From positions 69,631,501 to 69,695,500 of the forward strand of contig NC_071667.1 of assembly GCF_028554725.1 (NCBI RefSeq): DNA of 64,000 nt. Direction: 5' to 3'. Within the stretch, counting starts at the first letter, position 1. The number at the start of each line of letters is the position of its first letter. The translations under genes and the position numbers were made by a program. A model generated the notes under the pieces. The model was not told the origin of the DNA and did no database searches. It saw nothing but the letters and a program-made list of their open reading frames with translations. Of the stretch, positions 12,770 through 26,140 are shown piece by piece. The DNA is from Zeugodacus cucurbitae. Taxonomy: Eukaryota > Arthropoda > Insecta > Diptera > Tephritidae.

Positions 12770-15700
12770 AATATGCAGGTAAATATGTCATCTAAGAAAT
12801 TTTAAATACATTTTTTTATTGAGAATAATTTTTTTTTCGAACCAATTTCGCTTTACAGTGTCAATTAAATGTCAATAAAAGAGTCTCAAACCTCTGTTAA
12901 GGCATTAGTCTGCTTTACAGGCTTCAATAATCGATTTTTTTGCTTTGTTTTAAATCTCTTCCAAAACTATCCAAGAATACGTCTTTAAATTCCAGAGGCC
13001 AATTCGACATATTTTCGAAGCTAGAGCAGTTTAAGTGGCCGAGCGTCGTGCAGGTGCGAATGCTCAGGCAGACTTTAAAGCGCGTTTTCTCGAGTTTTCA
13101 TTTTCACAAGTGTTAAAAAACGGTGCCGGCGATAGCAAAAAGAATATATGTCCGATCGAAAAAAACCAAAGTGATCTAGCTTCAGTATTAAATTATCTTC
13201 TATTTGAACTAAAAAAGTTGGACAAAAGTGTTATTTAAACTACTTGTTTTGCAACTTAAAGTCAATATTTTTTCTTAAAAAAGTGAATTTATTTTTCAAA
13301 CTTCGAAAAAATTTGGAATTTTATAACTTTTTCGGTATTTTTTTAGTTCATAAAGAAAAGAAACTTATAAAAATTAAAAAAAAAACAAATTGGTTTCACT
13401 GTTTCAGATGCATCGCACGACCTCCACCACCCGCACCGATTTACAAGTGCAGACTCCAGGCGCTCCAAAAAAATACTTACAACTTTGAAAAAATTTCAAT
13501 ATTTTTTAATAATAAATATTGTTTTTTCAGCCTTAAATATAGTACACTATCGTCTGAAAATTCCATTTACCGCAATCATTTCCTTCCCTTTCAAAAAAAA
13601 ATTGCTAAAAAAAAGCTTTTTTTCGTCTTCTAAAGCAGACTACGGAACACAACCGAACTCCATATATGTATTTCCAGAACATTAGTAAATGGAGGTCATC
13701 AGCCCCATCAGAAAACCCCTCTAAATCGCTGACACTGCTTTTATCAACAGCAGAAAGCATTTAGTATAAAAAAGCGCTGTGCTCTGACTCACCAAACACT
13801 TTATCGATGGCGCGCGATGGATCTGCTATATATAGAAATTTGTCCATAGTCTCTTAGTTATTGTGTATAAAAACAACAACACTTATTTAAGATTTATTAA
13901 ATGAGAAAAATATTTAATTTTACTGACGCTATTTAAAACCACTTCACACAAAACCTAGCACTCTAAGGGCTCGCACAGTAAAAACTACTCACACTGCTTG
14001 TTTTCATTCCCATTCTTTAGCTTATCGCCTTGACTGATAAGAAAGCGATTATATTAATTAATATTTTTGATAGAGAAAGCAGTCGAAGTTTTTGAAAACA
14101 AAATGAACAACTGAGTGAGTGTTTAGTTGTTTCTTGAGTTACTGGAGTGAAAATTTCTATTGTAACAAGCTCTTTTAGGGTCACGAAAGTGTGATTGTGA
14201 TTGAGGAAGAGAGCGTAATGCGTAAATGCTTTTACTTATATTTTTGTGATATTTGAGTAATATATTATAGTTATTCTGAAAAGTGTTGCAGAATTCACAT
14301 TAAATATTAATTAAACTATTCTGAGTTACTTTTGATAGAGGAAGGGTACTCTGATTACCTCAGAATAATTCAAAAATATAATTTGGAGTCTTAAAGAAGG
14401 AGATGTATATTAAAAAATGCGGTGTCACATAAATTTTGCCAACAATAACAAAAACAATATCATCTTCATTATCATTTGCAAGCCAAATTACTCACATAAG
14501 TTCAAGGCAACACTATATTTTTCATACGCCATAAACAATTTTAACATTTTCTAGTGTTTTGTAGCTGCCGCAAAGCAATTCCCTAATGAAGATAAATTCT
14601 CCAGCGTCATTTTGCACTTACCAAACACTAATTACTCGTGGCGAAAGCCAACAACTCGCCACCATTATGTAGGTGAAATTTAATGCACCGAAAAATCTGC
14701 ACTCGCATAACCGCATTAAAAATGTAATGAAACAAAAATTTAACCCGTTAACAACGTGACCGCAACGCATAGTGAAATTTGCACACTCCACAAACACATA
14801 CACACACCACATACAGTCAGACGAGCAAAATAGTCTCTGGGGTGATTACTAACATAGAGAGCGCCCGCGCTGCCACTATGCGAGAAAGCACATTTGCCGA
14901 GGACTCATGTGTGTGTGTGTTTTTAGGTGTGTGCGCGTGTGTTTACATACTAGCACATAATTTCTAATTGCCCCCTAATAGAGTTTGACGCGCAAAATTA
15001 AGCAATGAAAACGGTAATGTATACGCCATGGTGGCACTAGCTATACGACGCTAAGCGCTGTATGCTGAGCGTGTGCGACTGCAACTATTGCTGTCAGCTG
15101 TGCACGTGTGTTTGTTTGTTTGTGTGTCCATTGTATTGCTATTTATATGGAAAGTAAACAGCTGTTTCGGCACTCTGACAAAACAGTTATGTGTCCACAT
15201 ATACACACGAATATGTTTATGCTTGTGGAAGTGTTCATGCGAGCGCGCACTTATAGCTGTGTATACAAATTTGGCGCTTTCCACTACATTTGTGGCGGGT
15301 CACATTTAGTTGAAGTACCATTTTTAGTGTGCTCGTTATTTCAGCTTTTGCAACAGCGTGTGGTTTTTGTTATATTTTCCTATTAAAATGTTTAGGTTTA
15401 CGCTCTTTTAACAGTTTTAACAGCGGCTGTTAGAGGAAAGAGTTTATTTTTATATTTTTATTTTATATTTTTTTCTTAAGTAGGAACTATTCTTTGAATC
15501 ACTAAGTTGAGTAGATTTGCAATTTCAAGCCACGAAAAATTTAAAATAATATATTTCGGCACTTTTGAGTACTAACACAAGACCCTTACTTCACAAAGTT
15601 AGTTTTAGTTTAAAAGCTCACACACAAAAAAGTACAGTTTATATATTATTAAGTCCGTTTTTCTGGTTCCGAAAGCTTGAGAGAAGATCAACTCCTCATT

Positions 15701-18700
15701 TTAAACTTATTTCTGCAATTCTTAAAAACTTTGCGATAGCATTAAATTTTAATTTGAAAATTTTGGTTGAAATAGTTGATTCAATTAGTCCTAAGGTCTG
15801 TGAAGGAATTTATTCAGAATTACTCGAAGACTGGTTCATATCTTTATTAGTTCAAGAATAGTTAAGATTACGAATTTTTAAATATCACTCAGAATATAGT
15901 ATTATGTTGTAACCCCAAAATTTCCTCAGAAAAGTCATATCTACATTATGAAGACCAGGTGATACTTCCTGTTGTAAAAATTTTAAAATCATTAATATTT
16001 CTTAAATATACTTATAAGAATCAGCGATTATCTTTTTTGCAGTTGGTTAGTGAAACTATTTTTGAAGATTATATCTAATTCCACATGTCAGTGCATTGAA
16101 GCATTTGGGTGTGTGAGACATTTTACTCGATGGATTAGTTGGTTCACAAAATTTTGAAGCTTCTAATATTGGAAATTGAACCTTTTGTTCGCTTAAATAT
16201 TAGTCATTTAGAATTCTTAGTAGAGAAGATAGCAAATCATCCAATAGAAACCCTTAGAGGCCATATAGTAATTTTATCTCTGTTGATTTGTAATGAAGAC
16301 CTTAGCATCAAATAAGCTAACGAATTAGCCACTGATCTCTCAAGATAGATAAGTACCACGATTGCTACCTTTAAAGTATCTATTATATACACCTATATCT
16401 ATCCATTATAACAAAATTCTTAAAAGAATTAAGGTCTTTAATTTTTTAATGCAGATTTTCATTTTGTTTACACTTCGAACATAAACATTAGAAAAAAAAT
16501 TAAAAACAAATATGTATGTGTTTGTCTATATTTACTTTGTTGTCCTTACATTGAGTTTATGCAAATTTGTAACTGTTTGCTAGGGGATGCAGCTCAAGAC
16601 ACAAATACTTGCTTTATTTCCCTTCTCTTATGAGTAACTACATATATCCCTAGTAAAAGTATACTGTACGTGTGAGATCACACATTCTGATATTTATTTT
16701 TTTTTGACAACTTGCGGTGCCAAGGAAACAGCAGCTGTTGCGGTTGTGGCTGCAGTGACTCCACATATGCCACTCGCCAGCAGAGTGAGCCGTTTTCTAT
16801 TTACCAATGTGTAAATTGCAAATAAGCAGGCTAACTGGAGAATACACTCATATGTATGTGAGTACATTTCGCTACGTTCTAAACTCCAAATGGAGTCCCA
16901 CAAGTAGACACACAATACAATGATATAACAAAAAAATCCTCAAATACCCGCCACAGCCGCACACTGTTATCGCGTGTTGTTATACTTTTGTGTGTGTGAG
17001 TTTGTGGTTGGGATACATTCTATTTACAATTTTCTCCAGCGAATCTCAACGGAAATTAAATCCAAGCATGCAAAAGCAACAAGAGCAATATGGAAATGCC
17101 AGATTCTTATCTAAATACAAAGCTAAGAATCTATACAAACTCACATATGTACTTATGTTACACAGAATTACATAGAAGCTTTTGTAAATTTTGTAAATTC
17201 AGCTGGCGCATATGCCAAGTGCGTACTTGTTGTGTTAACTTTTCCATCATTTCAATTGCAAGTGGGCGTCATACACCCGCGCTGTGAGCAATTGCCAAGT
17301 GTGTACAAATGCTTTGTCGGTTTGATTTCATTATTATTTACATTTTTATTTATTTTTTGTTGTTGTTATATTTTCTTTTTTCTTTCTCTTCTTAGAGGAA
17401 TGTTTTCAATTAAAATATTTGTTAAAAGCAAACATTCGTATTTTCGGCAGAACTTTGTTGTTGTTTTGGTCTTGCTTTGAACTAATTGCAGCGACACCTA
17501 ACGGTTGTTATTTTAATAGTGTTACTTTAAATTTTAAAGATTATCAGTGTTTTCTGAATAGCCTTAAATTTTTGACACCTTCCGCTTACCGATTTTGAGA
17601 AAATTAAATTTAAAGGCTCTAGCGAAGAGACCAGCATATGGAGCCTGATGTGTATATATATTTTTTGGGGTTCCCAAACAAAATGTTCATAGTGGAATGA
17701 GTTGGAAGTTTAGTTAGCACAAAAGAAATCTCATTTCTGATCATTTATAGACATAAGTACTTCGTATTGGAAAGTTTGGCATGCATACCCATCACTAAGG
17801 TGTTATTTGTAGTTTTTAAGAATCACTTAATTTCATTGAATACTATTAGTATCTAGAGGCAATAACAGGCTTAGTGTAAATACTACTTGGACAGATCTAA
17901 TTTTTTATAATTTTTAATGTGGTATTAAGAAATTTTATCTAGTCAAACTGGACCTTTTACTATCACCGTTCTCTACATTAATTGCTCGAGAGTGTCATCT
18001 GACGGATAATTTTTTAAGATGAAAGCCAAATGCAAATTAAATTTTCTAGTAACTAATAGCCGCCTAAAGTTGTTTGAATAGATATTTAAATTATGAATAT
18101 ATTAGAAAGGCAAACAAACAGTTTAATTTTAAAATAATAAATAATATATGAAATGCAAAAAAAAAAAAAATGATGAAGAAAGCATCACAAATAACAATTG
18201 TATTAGTGTATCTTTAATCAAACAAATTAAACTCAATTTTGTGCCTTTTATTGATAGCTTGGTATTTACCTTTTAACTTTCTAAGAGAAATATTAATTAA
18301 AAATAAATTGAAATTAATTTTGGAATTTTCCAAATTTATCTATAAACTTTGAAGTGTCAATAATATAGCTTAAATAAGCTTAAAGTTAAAGCACAAGAAG
18401 CGTTTGAAGAAAATGACTCGAATGCTGCATTATTTACCGCAATTCGCTCAGTATTTTCTTTAAATTCTTGAATTTAACTTTCTTTGATATTTCGTTTTTT
18501 GAATGCGCAAACTTTTCGCACAACAAACTCATATAAATATATACATATGTATATATGTATAATATGTTTGTTTGCAGCTACTTTTCGCTTTCGAAGTCGA
18601 ACTTTCAGTTGCTCACAGAAACTTTTGCCTAACTTTTAACATATTTCTAATATATTTATTATTTATTCACTCCTTTCATTTCTTGAAATTATCATTTCTT

Positions 18701-18750
18701 GTTGTTTTATTTTATTTCTATTTTATTTGATTTTTTTTTGCTTTTGTTTT
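12770..18750. other. Long non-coding stretch, intron-like or intergenic
   Basis: It is mostly AT-rich, with long A and T runs between 13,240 and 13,640. Moderately GC-richer islands lie at about 14.6-15.3 kb and 16.7-17.3 kb and contain TG/CA repeats. A minus-strand frame ending near 16,694 with AATAAA just after the stop, and a minus-strand frame at 14,618-14,812 with a GTAAGT at its end, were examined; both are too weak to call as genes. Confidence 0.6.
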
Positions 18751-18758
18751 TGCCACAG

Positions 18759-18856
18759 ACATTCCAACATCGACCACAAAAGCATACGACAGCTTTCACA
18801 CCAACTTGCTAACGCAGAAATTCGAAACCATTAACGGCACCTTAGATAAATGCTGA
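18759..18856 (+). CDS. Candidate terminal coding exon of an unidentified gene
   Basis: A T-rich tract (TTTTTTTTTGCTTTTG...) ends in GCCACAG at 18758, a strong acceptor. Reading with two leading bases as the end of a split codon, 31 codons follow (starting IPTSTTKAYDSFHTNLLTQK) to TGA at 18854-18856. The other two frames hit stops early. The codons are balanced and less AT-driven than the surroundings. AATAAA follows 118 bases after the stop, and sequence beyond it is GT-rich. Together these make a coherent last exon with a short 3' untranslated region. The upstream exon was not found and the protein family is not recognised. Chance is still possible because the exon is short. Confidence 0.33.
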
Positions 18857-18974
18857 TGTGGCGCAGCTGTGGAGGAGGTGGAGATGATGTAAGGTGTTGA
18901 CTTGCTAAGGCAAAGCCACCGGAAGGATAACTGCAACCGCTGCTGCTGCCTCCTGTGCTATGTCAAAGGAATTT

Positions 18975-18980
18975 AATAAA
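18975..18980 (+). terminator. Poly(A) signal AATAAA
   Basis: A canonical hexamer lies downstream of the candidate stop at 18854-18856. A GT-rich stretch (GTGGCTGTGAGTC) follows about 12 bases later, as expected for a cleavage region. Confidence 0.4.
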
Positions 18981-18999
18981 CACCAGCGCAGTGGCTGTG

Positions 19000-20320
19000 A
19001 GTCTTCCTCATCATCGCTTACAACAATAAAATATTTTCCAACTTTTTTTTTTTTTTGCGTATGCTATTATTGCTGCTTTCTTGTTGTTTTTGTGTAAAAT
19101 GAAGAACATGACAAAAATGCAAATACTTTGCCCACAAAATGTGGTGAGTTATTTCAGGCTTGAGGAGGAGGAGGAGGAAAGAGAGTAATAGAAAAGTTAT
19201 GTGAGTGGGGTGTGGCAGTGCTTGTCCATTGTCTTTGTTGTTGCTGTTGTTTGCCCACAACTAAAGACCAGAAGTCAAGAATACGCAAAATGCCTGCTCA
19301 AATATGCTCGCCAGCAAAGTCAAAGAACAAGAGACGAGCGCATGCTACGCATACAACTGTGAATGACGCCAGAAGAATGTCTACAAGTATGAAGAAGTTT
19401 AGTAATTTCCCAGCCGCAGCATGCAAGGACAAACATTTGCGGCCTCTTAAAAGCACGCAAGGAATATGTACATAAAAGAACAGTAGAGAACGTACGAGCG
19501 AACGACAAATAGAATTGCGCCTACCTGCATACCAAGGTGCGAAGTAACACGCCTACGAAGACATTGTATTGCCGCATAATAAAACGCACAGAATCGCTGC
19601 AGTGGACCAAACATAGCTTTCGGCATGACGGCCGGCATTCAAATGTGACTACAATGGACGCTGCGGCATGCCCGTCAAATGGTGGGTCGCTTTGTGCTCT
19701 TGTTGTTATTGTAGTGGCACGTGTTTCGTGTCACGATGTCCTAAACAAAACTTGCTGCCTTTTCAAATGGCATATAATGCGGTGCGTGGCATTCAAACAC
19801 GCATTTGCTGCGTACAGGAATTTACATTAAAGAAAATCTGATGGAGCTCCAGTGGAGGCTTAGAATAAAGGACATATGAAACAAAAGTGGTATGGAATAG
19901 GTTGAAATAAGCTTTGTTGTTGTGAATCTACACAAGTTTGTAGTAGTTGGTTTACAAGAATATACCAATATTCGGTTCCAAGTCGTGGCTGTATTCTGGA
20001 AATTTTTTCATGTCTCCCTCTTGAAACTCGACGAAACGAGAGTCATACAAATACCAAGCTCACAAAACTGCTAACAAAATGAAACCACTAAAAACTAATA
20101 CTGAATAGTAGTTTAAACCTCACACCATAGTACAAAACAAAAGCTCAGAGAGCAATGTGAAAATTTAACCAAAACTATTTCAATATCAACGTGGGTTTTC
20201 CTCAATTTTAACAGCTGTTATTTGTTTGGCGATTGTTTTGCCAGCTGCCGTGATACTGCGTGTGGGACAAATATTATACACATGGAAATTGTATTGCTGT
20301 CAAATAATAATTGAAGCTTG
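19000..20320. other. GC-richer non-coding stretch downstream of the candidate exon
   Basis: 19.2-19.85 kb is less AT-rich than its neighbours and has plus-strand open frames of 87 and 97 codons (19212-19475, 19537-19830). They lack recognised domains. A short GGA repeat lies near 19,163-19,179. It could be conserved non-coding sequence. I see nothing else in it. Confidence 0.45.
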
Positions 20321-20509
20321 TTTTAACCCCAGTTTCTCTGCACGTTTGCGGGCAAAAGATGTTCTATAGTTATAAATATAAGGGAAAATTTAATTGCACT
20401 GAAAATTTTGCATAAATTATTATAAGAGACGAGCGTAAAAACCAGTTTGTCTTGCTTTTTGTGAAATAAAGACTCAAACAAATAAACTTGGGTCTGGTTA
20501 AGAACTGAG

Positions 20510-20690
20510 GTTCTAGAAAGTATTATATGCCAAATTTCGTTGAAATTGGTCGAGTAGTTCCTGAGATATGGTTTTTGACCCAAAAGTGGAGACGCCATCA
20601 CATTTTCCATTATTAACAGTAATTTGAGTGTAGTCCTTCTTTGCCATCTTTTAATTGTAAAATCTTACTACAAATTGGAGTAAAAAGGTG
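20510..20690 (+). mobile_element. Fragment of the 1.1-kb inverted-repeat element
   Basis: The segment matches 22,030-22,165 in the same orientation. It shares GGTCGAGTAGTTCCTGAGAT, the following TGGTTTTTGACCCA, a GACGCCA...CATTTTCCATT block and an ATTTGAGTG block. It lacks both terminal repeats, so it is a truncated or recombined remnant. Confidence 0.7.
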
Positions 20691-20894
20691 ATTCGCTTAT
20701 AAGAGCTTGAGCACTATTAGTCTCTTTTTGTAGCATTTCGGATATGAAAGGCTACAACTAGGCTGTCCACAGCACAGTTCGTTCCATTTAAGGATGTAAA
20801 TACTTAAGTAGACTGTAGTGTCCATTATGAAGTCAATAGAGGAGGAAAACAAAAAATTAACTATTGGGATTATATTGACTGTAATATTCTAACA

Positions 20895-21406
20895 GCCTCG
20901 AAATCCAGCGGAGAAAAACACTCTTGTCAACTTTGGACTGAGTAGGCAATTGAAAACTAAAGTCCCCTCTCGACGAACCAAAATTATACTCCATAAGTCG
21001 CTCATTATTCCCGTCCTGATGTATGGCGCTGAAGCGTGGAATATGACAACATCCGATGAGACGACTTTTGGGATTTTTTCGAGAGAAAGGTTTTGCGCAA
21101 GATTTATGGTCCTCTAAACATTGGCAACGGCGAATACCACAGACGATGGAACGATGAGCTATACTATGACATTGACATAGTTCAGCGAATAAAAAGACAG
21201 TGGCTACGCTGGCTAGTCATGTTGTCCGAATGGATGAAAACACTCCAGCTCTGAAAGTCTTAGATGCAGTACCCGCTGGAGGAAGCCGCGGTAGAGAACG
21301 ACCTGCACTCCGTTGGAAAGACCAAGTGGAAAGTGAGCTGGCTTCAAAAATAAAAAAAAAGTGGAAAGAGTGGCGCGCACTGGTGGATTCGGTTATAATC
21401 GCTTAA
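20895..21406 (+). pseudogene. Broken 3' end of a non-LTR retrotransposon reverse transcriptase ORF
   Basis: Three plus-strand frames read in succession give the C-terminal part typical of insect non-LTR retrotransposon polyproteins. The first frame has EIQRRKTLVN and, after the thumb-like segment, LMYGAEAW. A frameshift near 21,080 leads to FERKVLRKIYGP and WNDELYYDIDIVQRIKRQWL. A second shift near 21,215 leads to HVVRMDENTPALKVLDAVPA, then GGSRGRERPALRWKDQVE, ending at TAA 21404-21406. The catalytic reverse transcriptase core (YADD region) and the endonuclease are absent, so the copy is 5'-truncated and dead. The clade cannot be assigned from this tail alone. Confidence 0.8.
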
Positions 21407-21644
21407 AGCGGTTCCTACGCCAAATATATATATAACTCATCAACATATTTCAAATCACGTAAGCAGAGAAGCAAAATTTTCGAGAGTAACAAGTGGGTGC
21501 AATAGGAATTTCATATAGATAACGAAAATATGCTTACAGCGATAGAATGATGATACAAACACATGTATTGAATGTGTTTTTCATGATATTAAAATTTATC
21601 TCAACTTCGTGTGGAAAACTTGTTTTTTGAAATATATCAATAAT

Positions 21645-22786
21645 AAACAAGTAAGTTCGGGTGTAACCGAACATTTTATACTCTCGCAATTTATTTATTT
21701 AACTTTATTTATATTATATAATACACAAATTGACCCACATATTCGTCATATATATTGTATAAAGTCCATTGAAAGTTGGAAACCATAATATTAGGTTAGA
21801 AGCAGCGAGGTCCTCGTGTTCGATATATGGGGCCTTAAAAACCTATGTTCCGATTTCGGCGGTATTTGTGCAAAGTTCTGCACCGATATCTTCACTTACT
21901 TACTTCACTAGTGCTTACTTTATATATTGTAATGTAAACGACTCAGATCGTCTTCAAAGTTCTGGTATATAGGAAGTAGGAGTGGTTGTGAAGCGATTTG
22001 GCCTATTTTCACATCATATCATTAGAATGTAAGGAAACCAAGTTTCATTGAAATCGGTCGAGTAGTTCCTGAGATATGGTTTTTGACCCATAAGTGGGCG
22101 ACGCCACGCCCATTTTCCATTTTGTAAAAAAAATCTGAGTGCAGCTTTTATCTGCCATTTCTTATGTGAAATTTAGTGTTTATGACGTTTTTCGTTAGTG
22201 AGTTAACCCATTTTTAGTAATTTTCAAAATAACCTTTGTATGGGAGGTAGGCGTGGTTATGATCTGATTTCTTTCATTTTTGGACTGTATTAGGAAGTGG
22301 CTAAAAAAAACGACTGCAGAATGTTTGGTTTATATAGCTCTATTGATTTGCGAGATATGTACAAAAAACTTAGTAGGGGCGGAGCCACGCCCACTTCCCC
22401 AAAAAAATTACATCCAAATATGCCCCTTCATAGTGCGATCCTTCATACCAAATTTTATTTCCATAGCTTTATTTATGGCTTAGTTATTTATGGTAGTGAT
22501 CCGATTTTGCTCATTTTCGAAAGCAACCTTCCAATGGTGCCAAGAAATAAGTATGCCAAGTTTCATCAAGATGTCTTAATTTTTACTCAAGTTACAGCTT
22601 GCACAGACGCACGGACGGACGGGCGGACAGACAGACATTCGGATTTGAACTCCACTCTTCACCCTGATCACTTTGGTATATATAACCCTATATCTAACTC
22701 GTTTAGTTTTGGGTGTTACAAACAACCGTTATGTGAACAAAACTATAATACTCTCTTTAGCAACATTTGTTGCGAGAGTATAAAAA
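21645..22786 (+). mobile_element. 1.1-kb non-coding repeat element with hairpin and inverted terminal repeats, copy 1
   Basis: The left end carries a perfect stem-loop GTTCGG-GTGTAA-CCGAAC (21655-21672). It is followed directly by TTTTATACTCTCGCAA (21674-21689). The exact reverse complement of that 16-mer, TTGCGAGAGTATAAAA, closes the element at 22770-22785. Just inside the right end, ATACTCTC...GCAAC pairs with the terminus to form another hairpin. The interior repeats the phrase ACGCCCA and contains a GGAC/CAGA-rich tract (about 22,608-22,640). A homologous inverted copy lies at 31,011-32,080. No transposase is encoded. The 208-codon open frame at 22297-22923 runs out of the element and is judged spurious. 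Confidence 0.8.
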
Positions 22787-22789
22787 ATA

Positions 22790-25700
22790 TTATTATCTCA
22801 ATAATTGTTGATTTTAACAAGCAAATATTTGTTTATGTAAAATTTATTTCGCAGAAAATCAAAATTTCAATAACTAACAAGTCAATACCTAAAATTTATT
22901 TCCCTTCACTCAGCAATTGCTGAATAGACTGCTCTTTTTCATTTGGAGTAATTTGCAAACTAAATTCAAATATTTGTTTATCCGCCAGCAAATATTTCAA
23001 TAATCATATGTACATAGAAATAAGCACATATATTTGCAAGTAAGCATTTTATTTGAACCCTAGCTTGCGGCAAGAAGTTGTTATGAAAACAAAATACTTT
23101 GAAAATTTGCTCATAATATAATATTAACAAAGCAGGCTTTCAGTTTGAAATACCGGGAAAGACATAAAAGAGAATTTATAAAAGCTTGTAAATGTAGCGG
23201 TTGGCTAGTTAGAAAATGTTCCGTTAATGAATGCACCACCCACCCACTCAATGCCAAACTTTTGTTTTGTAAAAGGGGATGCCAGATTTATATTGTGTCC
23301 GAGAAATGCTGAGCGCATACATACACGCAGTCGAATGTAGAACCAATCACACTGAATTCAATTAATATTAATTTAATTAAACGCGCTGCCTCGATATACA
23401 TATATTTACTCTAATAACAGACAATAAGCCATAGTGAAATGGTTATTGAACATTCTGGCAAATAGACAGCTGAACAGACAGGCAATAAACAGCAACATGT
23501 ACCGTTAAACTGGGGTAAATATATATATTTCTACATAATCGCCAAACATACACTCACATATTATATATATTATCTGGCACTTATAACCGATCGAGCGTAC
23601 AGATTGTGGCCAAATTATGCCAGAGGCGTTACATTAACGTTATTACTTGCACCAGTTCATAGAAAAGCCGAAGCGACCGAAATACCATAACTTGCAGCTC
23701 AATCTGCTTCACACAGAAAGGCTATCTGCCATTTGAAGGCATGTAGCTTGTGTGATGAGCGCATTAGCCGTAATTGCTGTTAGATGTGTGACATTGGCAG
23801 CTCCTAACTGCTGACGCTCAAACAACAAGAGCACTGTAATAGCATACATGGCTAGTGTAAATGCCAATTTAAACAATAAACAGCAGAGTCAGAGCCAGAG
23901 TCAGAGCCAAAGCAAAACGGCGCGGTATCGAGGCGTACTGCTGTTGTCACAAGCACACTGCTAGGGTTGGACCGCAGTGGCGTATTGACTACCATTGTTG
24001 GCTGCTGGTAAATAGCGAGTGACAGCAAACATGATTATGCGCTTACAAAGCTCTAAGCTTACAGTTATTCATATAAGTGTGTGTGTGTGTGGAGAGCATA
24101 TGTCCATCTAGAGAGCGCAGTTTAAGTCACTTGCAAATATAGTTAGTAAACTTGTAGTGTATAAAGCATTAAGGCGTAATTGTATTATGCTTAGTGGAGT
24201 ATACACTTACTAGCCCCAGTTCAGAATATTCTGATGTGCAGCTAACAGGCTGTAATGCCCTTCAAGTCATCCATATGTTTGGCTTTGTTGCGGCATATAA
24301 TTATTGGAGAGCAAATTTTATAGTTAATGGAGGGTAAAAGAATGTAGTGCTTGTGATCTTCATAAGTAGGCAGAGGAATGGAAGAGAAATTGAAATATCA
24401 ATATTTTCATAGAAAATAAAATTTTCTACAGTGCTCTGTGAAGTAGGTTTAGAAATGTAATTCTATAAATAATTTTTCTTTTTGATTTTTGGGAATAAAA
24501 TATAGGAAAACCTGGCGATACTCTTTTTGATTAGATTTATTAACTTGTTTCTATGAACAACCTTTATAAGGACTCGCCAAAAAATTTTCAATGAAATCAG
24601 TAATGATTAGAAGGGTAAAAGTTCTGAATATTGAATTTTTTTTTTTAATTTTCTTTACTCAATAGTTATCTACAGAAATCTTTCCCCTATGCTATCGATT
24701 TTCTATATTCTAAATTTAAATTTTCGATTTTAAATTTTTTTGAATTAAATCTGAATTAAAAGTTTTCTTAATGATTTTCCTTTTAAAAATCCTAAAAATG
24801 CTTCAAGCAGAATATGAACTATAAACTTAGCCTTTCTTCGTTGGAAATTGCAAAGTAATAATTGCGTTACTCATACGACATGTTGGCCCTACATTTGAAT
24901 ACCCAAACATATAGTAGGAATATTTCAAAAATATATTTAATAAATTTTTGGCTCTCTTTATAGTTATTTGAACTTCGCTTAGAGTATGATTTAAACCCTT
25001 TCGCGAAAAACGAAATTTCCATTAGAATTTATTGCAAGCATTTAAATTTTCAATTATAGCCACATGTCGTTGGGTCAGAATTGCATATTTCTTTTAGATT
25101 TCTTTCACTTCTTCACTTGACAAAAAGTCTTGCGTGCTACAACGGCACGTGTTGACCTTAAATGGCACATTTGCAAAAGTTATTTGAAAAGGACTAAAGA
25201 ATCAGTTCCGAAGCAAACAATAAAAGGAAGTCTATAAGCAAATATACAATAGAAAAAAGTTTATAAATAAATAAAAGAACTGTGTACACATACTGCTTTT
25301 ATTGTTTAAATATGTAAAGAGGAAACTTCAATTTGAAGGTCACCAGCAAATTTATTTGAAAAAGGCGCACGAAATGTCAAACACTAAATAAATGACAGGA
25401 AGTTTGTTCATTTTACGAGCGGAAGGATGCAGAAATACAAACTTTTTTTATACATTTTGAAAACGATGAAAGAGTCTAGGAAATTTTAAGTATTTTTATT
25501 TTGAAAAATTATACTTTTTTGTCTCGCACAGCTTGCAACAAATATCAGCATCAAATAAATCTATTGCTGCAAACGGAAATCCATTTTTTTCTTATTTTTT
25601 AACCCATTAAAATATCTACAGCTAAACAAACATGCAAATATGTACTTAATTTTAACTCTATATATTTCTATTTTCCGGAAAGTTTGGTAAAAAGCATTAA

Positions 25701-26140
25701 ATCTACAACCTCATAGATTTATAGGTCATACTTTCAGCAGTAGTAGCAGCGATACGAAAGTGCTAAACATATTTTATTTAGAATCACCACCTTTTTCTGC
25801 CATATGTAAATTCACGTTTTTGCATAACAGTAATCAATTTTCTTTCAGTGGATAATCAATATTGTGCGAAGTGTTTTGTTTTAATGCCTTAAATATTTAT
25901 TTATACTCTTTATGGGCAGTCGAAATGTTTTTCTAGCAGGCTCATAAATTCTAAACAGTATAATAAATTTTGGCAAATTTATTACGAACATACCGACGAA
26001 AGGGTGGTTAATAGTGGCAATTGCCAATAATAATTTATGTACTGGGTGCTAGTCGGTAGGCATATGCTAACGATGTTACTTTGCGATTTACATTTTAGTG
26101 GTGAAATACTTCATTGTGTTTTATGCATTTAATTTGCTCC
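22790..26140. other. AT-rich non-coding stretch
   Basis: No gene was recognised and no long open frames occur at all. A 12-base tandem CAGAGTCAGAGC repeat of about 2.5 copies lies at 23,884-23,912, and a GT run at 24,077-24,091. Confidence 0.65.

Noticed and set aside
16694..16915. Minus-strand frame ending ...APQVVKKK with AATAAA just after the stop
   Set aside because: The AATAAA comes from an A/T run, the acceptor upstream is poor, and the Ala/Thr-rich part is low in complexity.
22608..22645. ACGGACGGACGGGCGGACAG tract as a structural or CRISPR-like repeat
   Set aside because: It is an internal tetranucleotide-rich part of the interspersed element, with no spacer structure.
22297..22923. 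208-codon open frame, the second longest in the window
   Set aside because: It lies mostly inside the non-coding repeat element and runs out through its end into unrelated sequence. The inverted copy at 31 kb keeps part of the same frame, but most differences between the copies there change the amino acid, which argues against protein selection.
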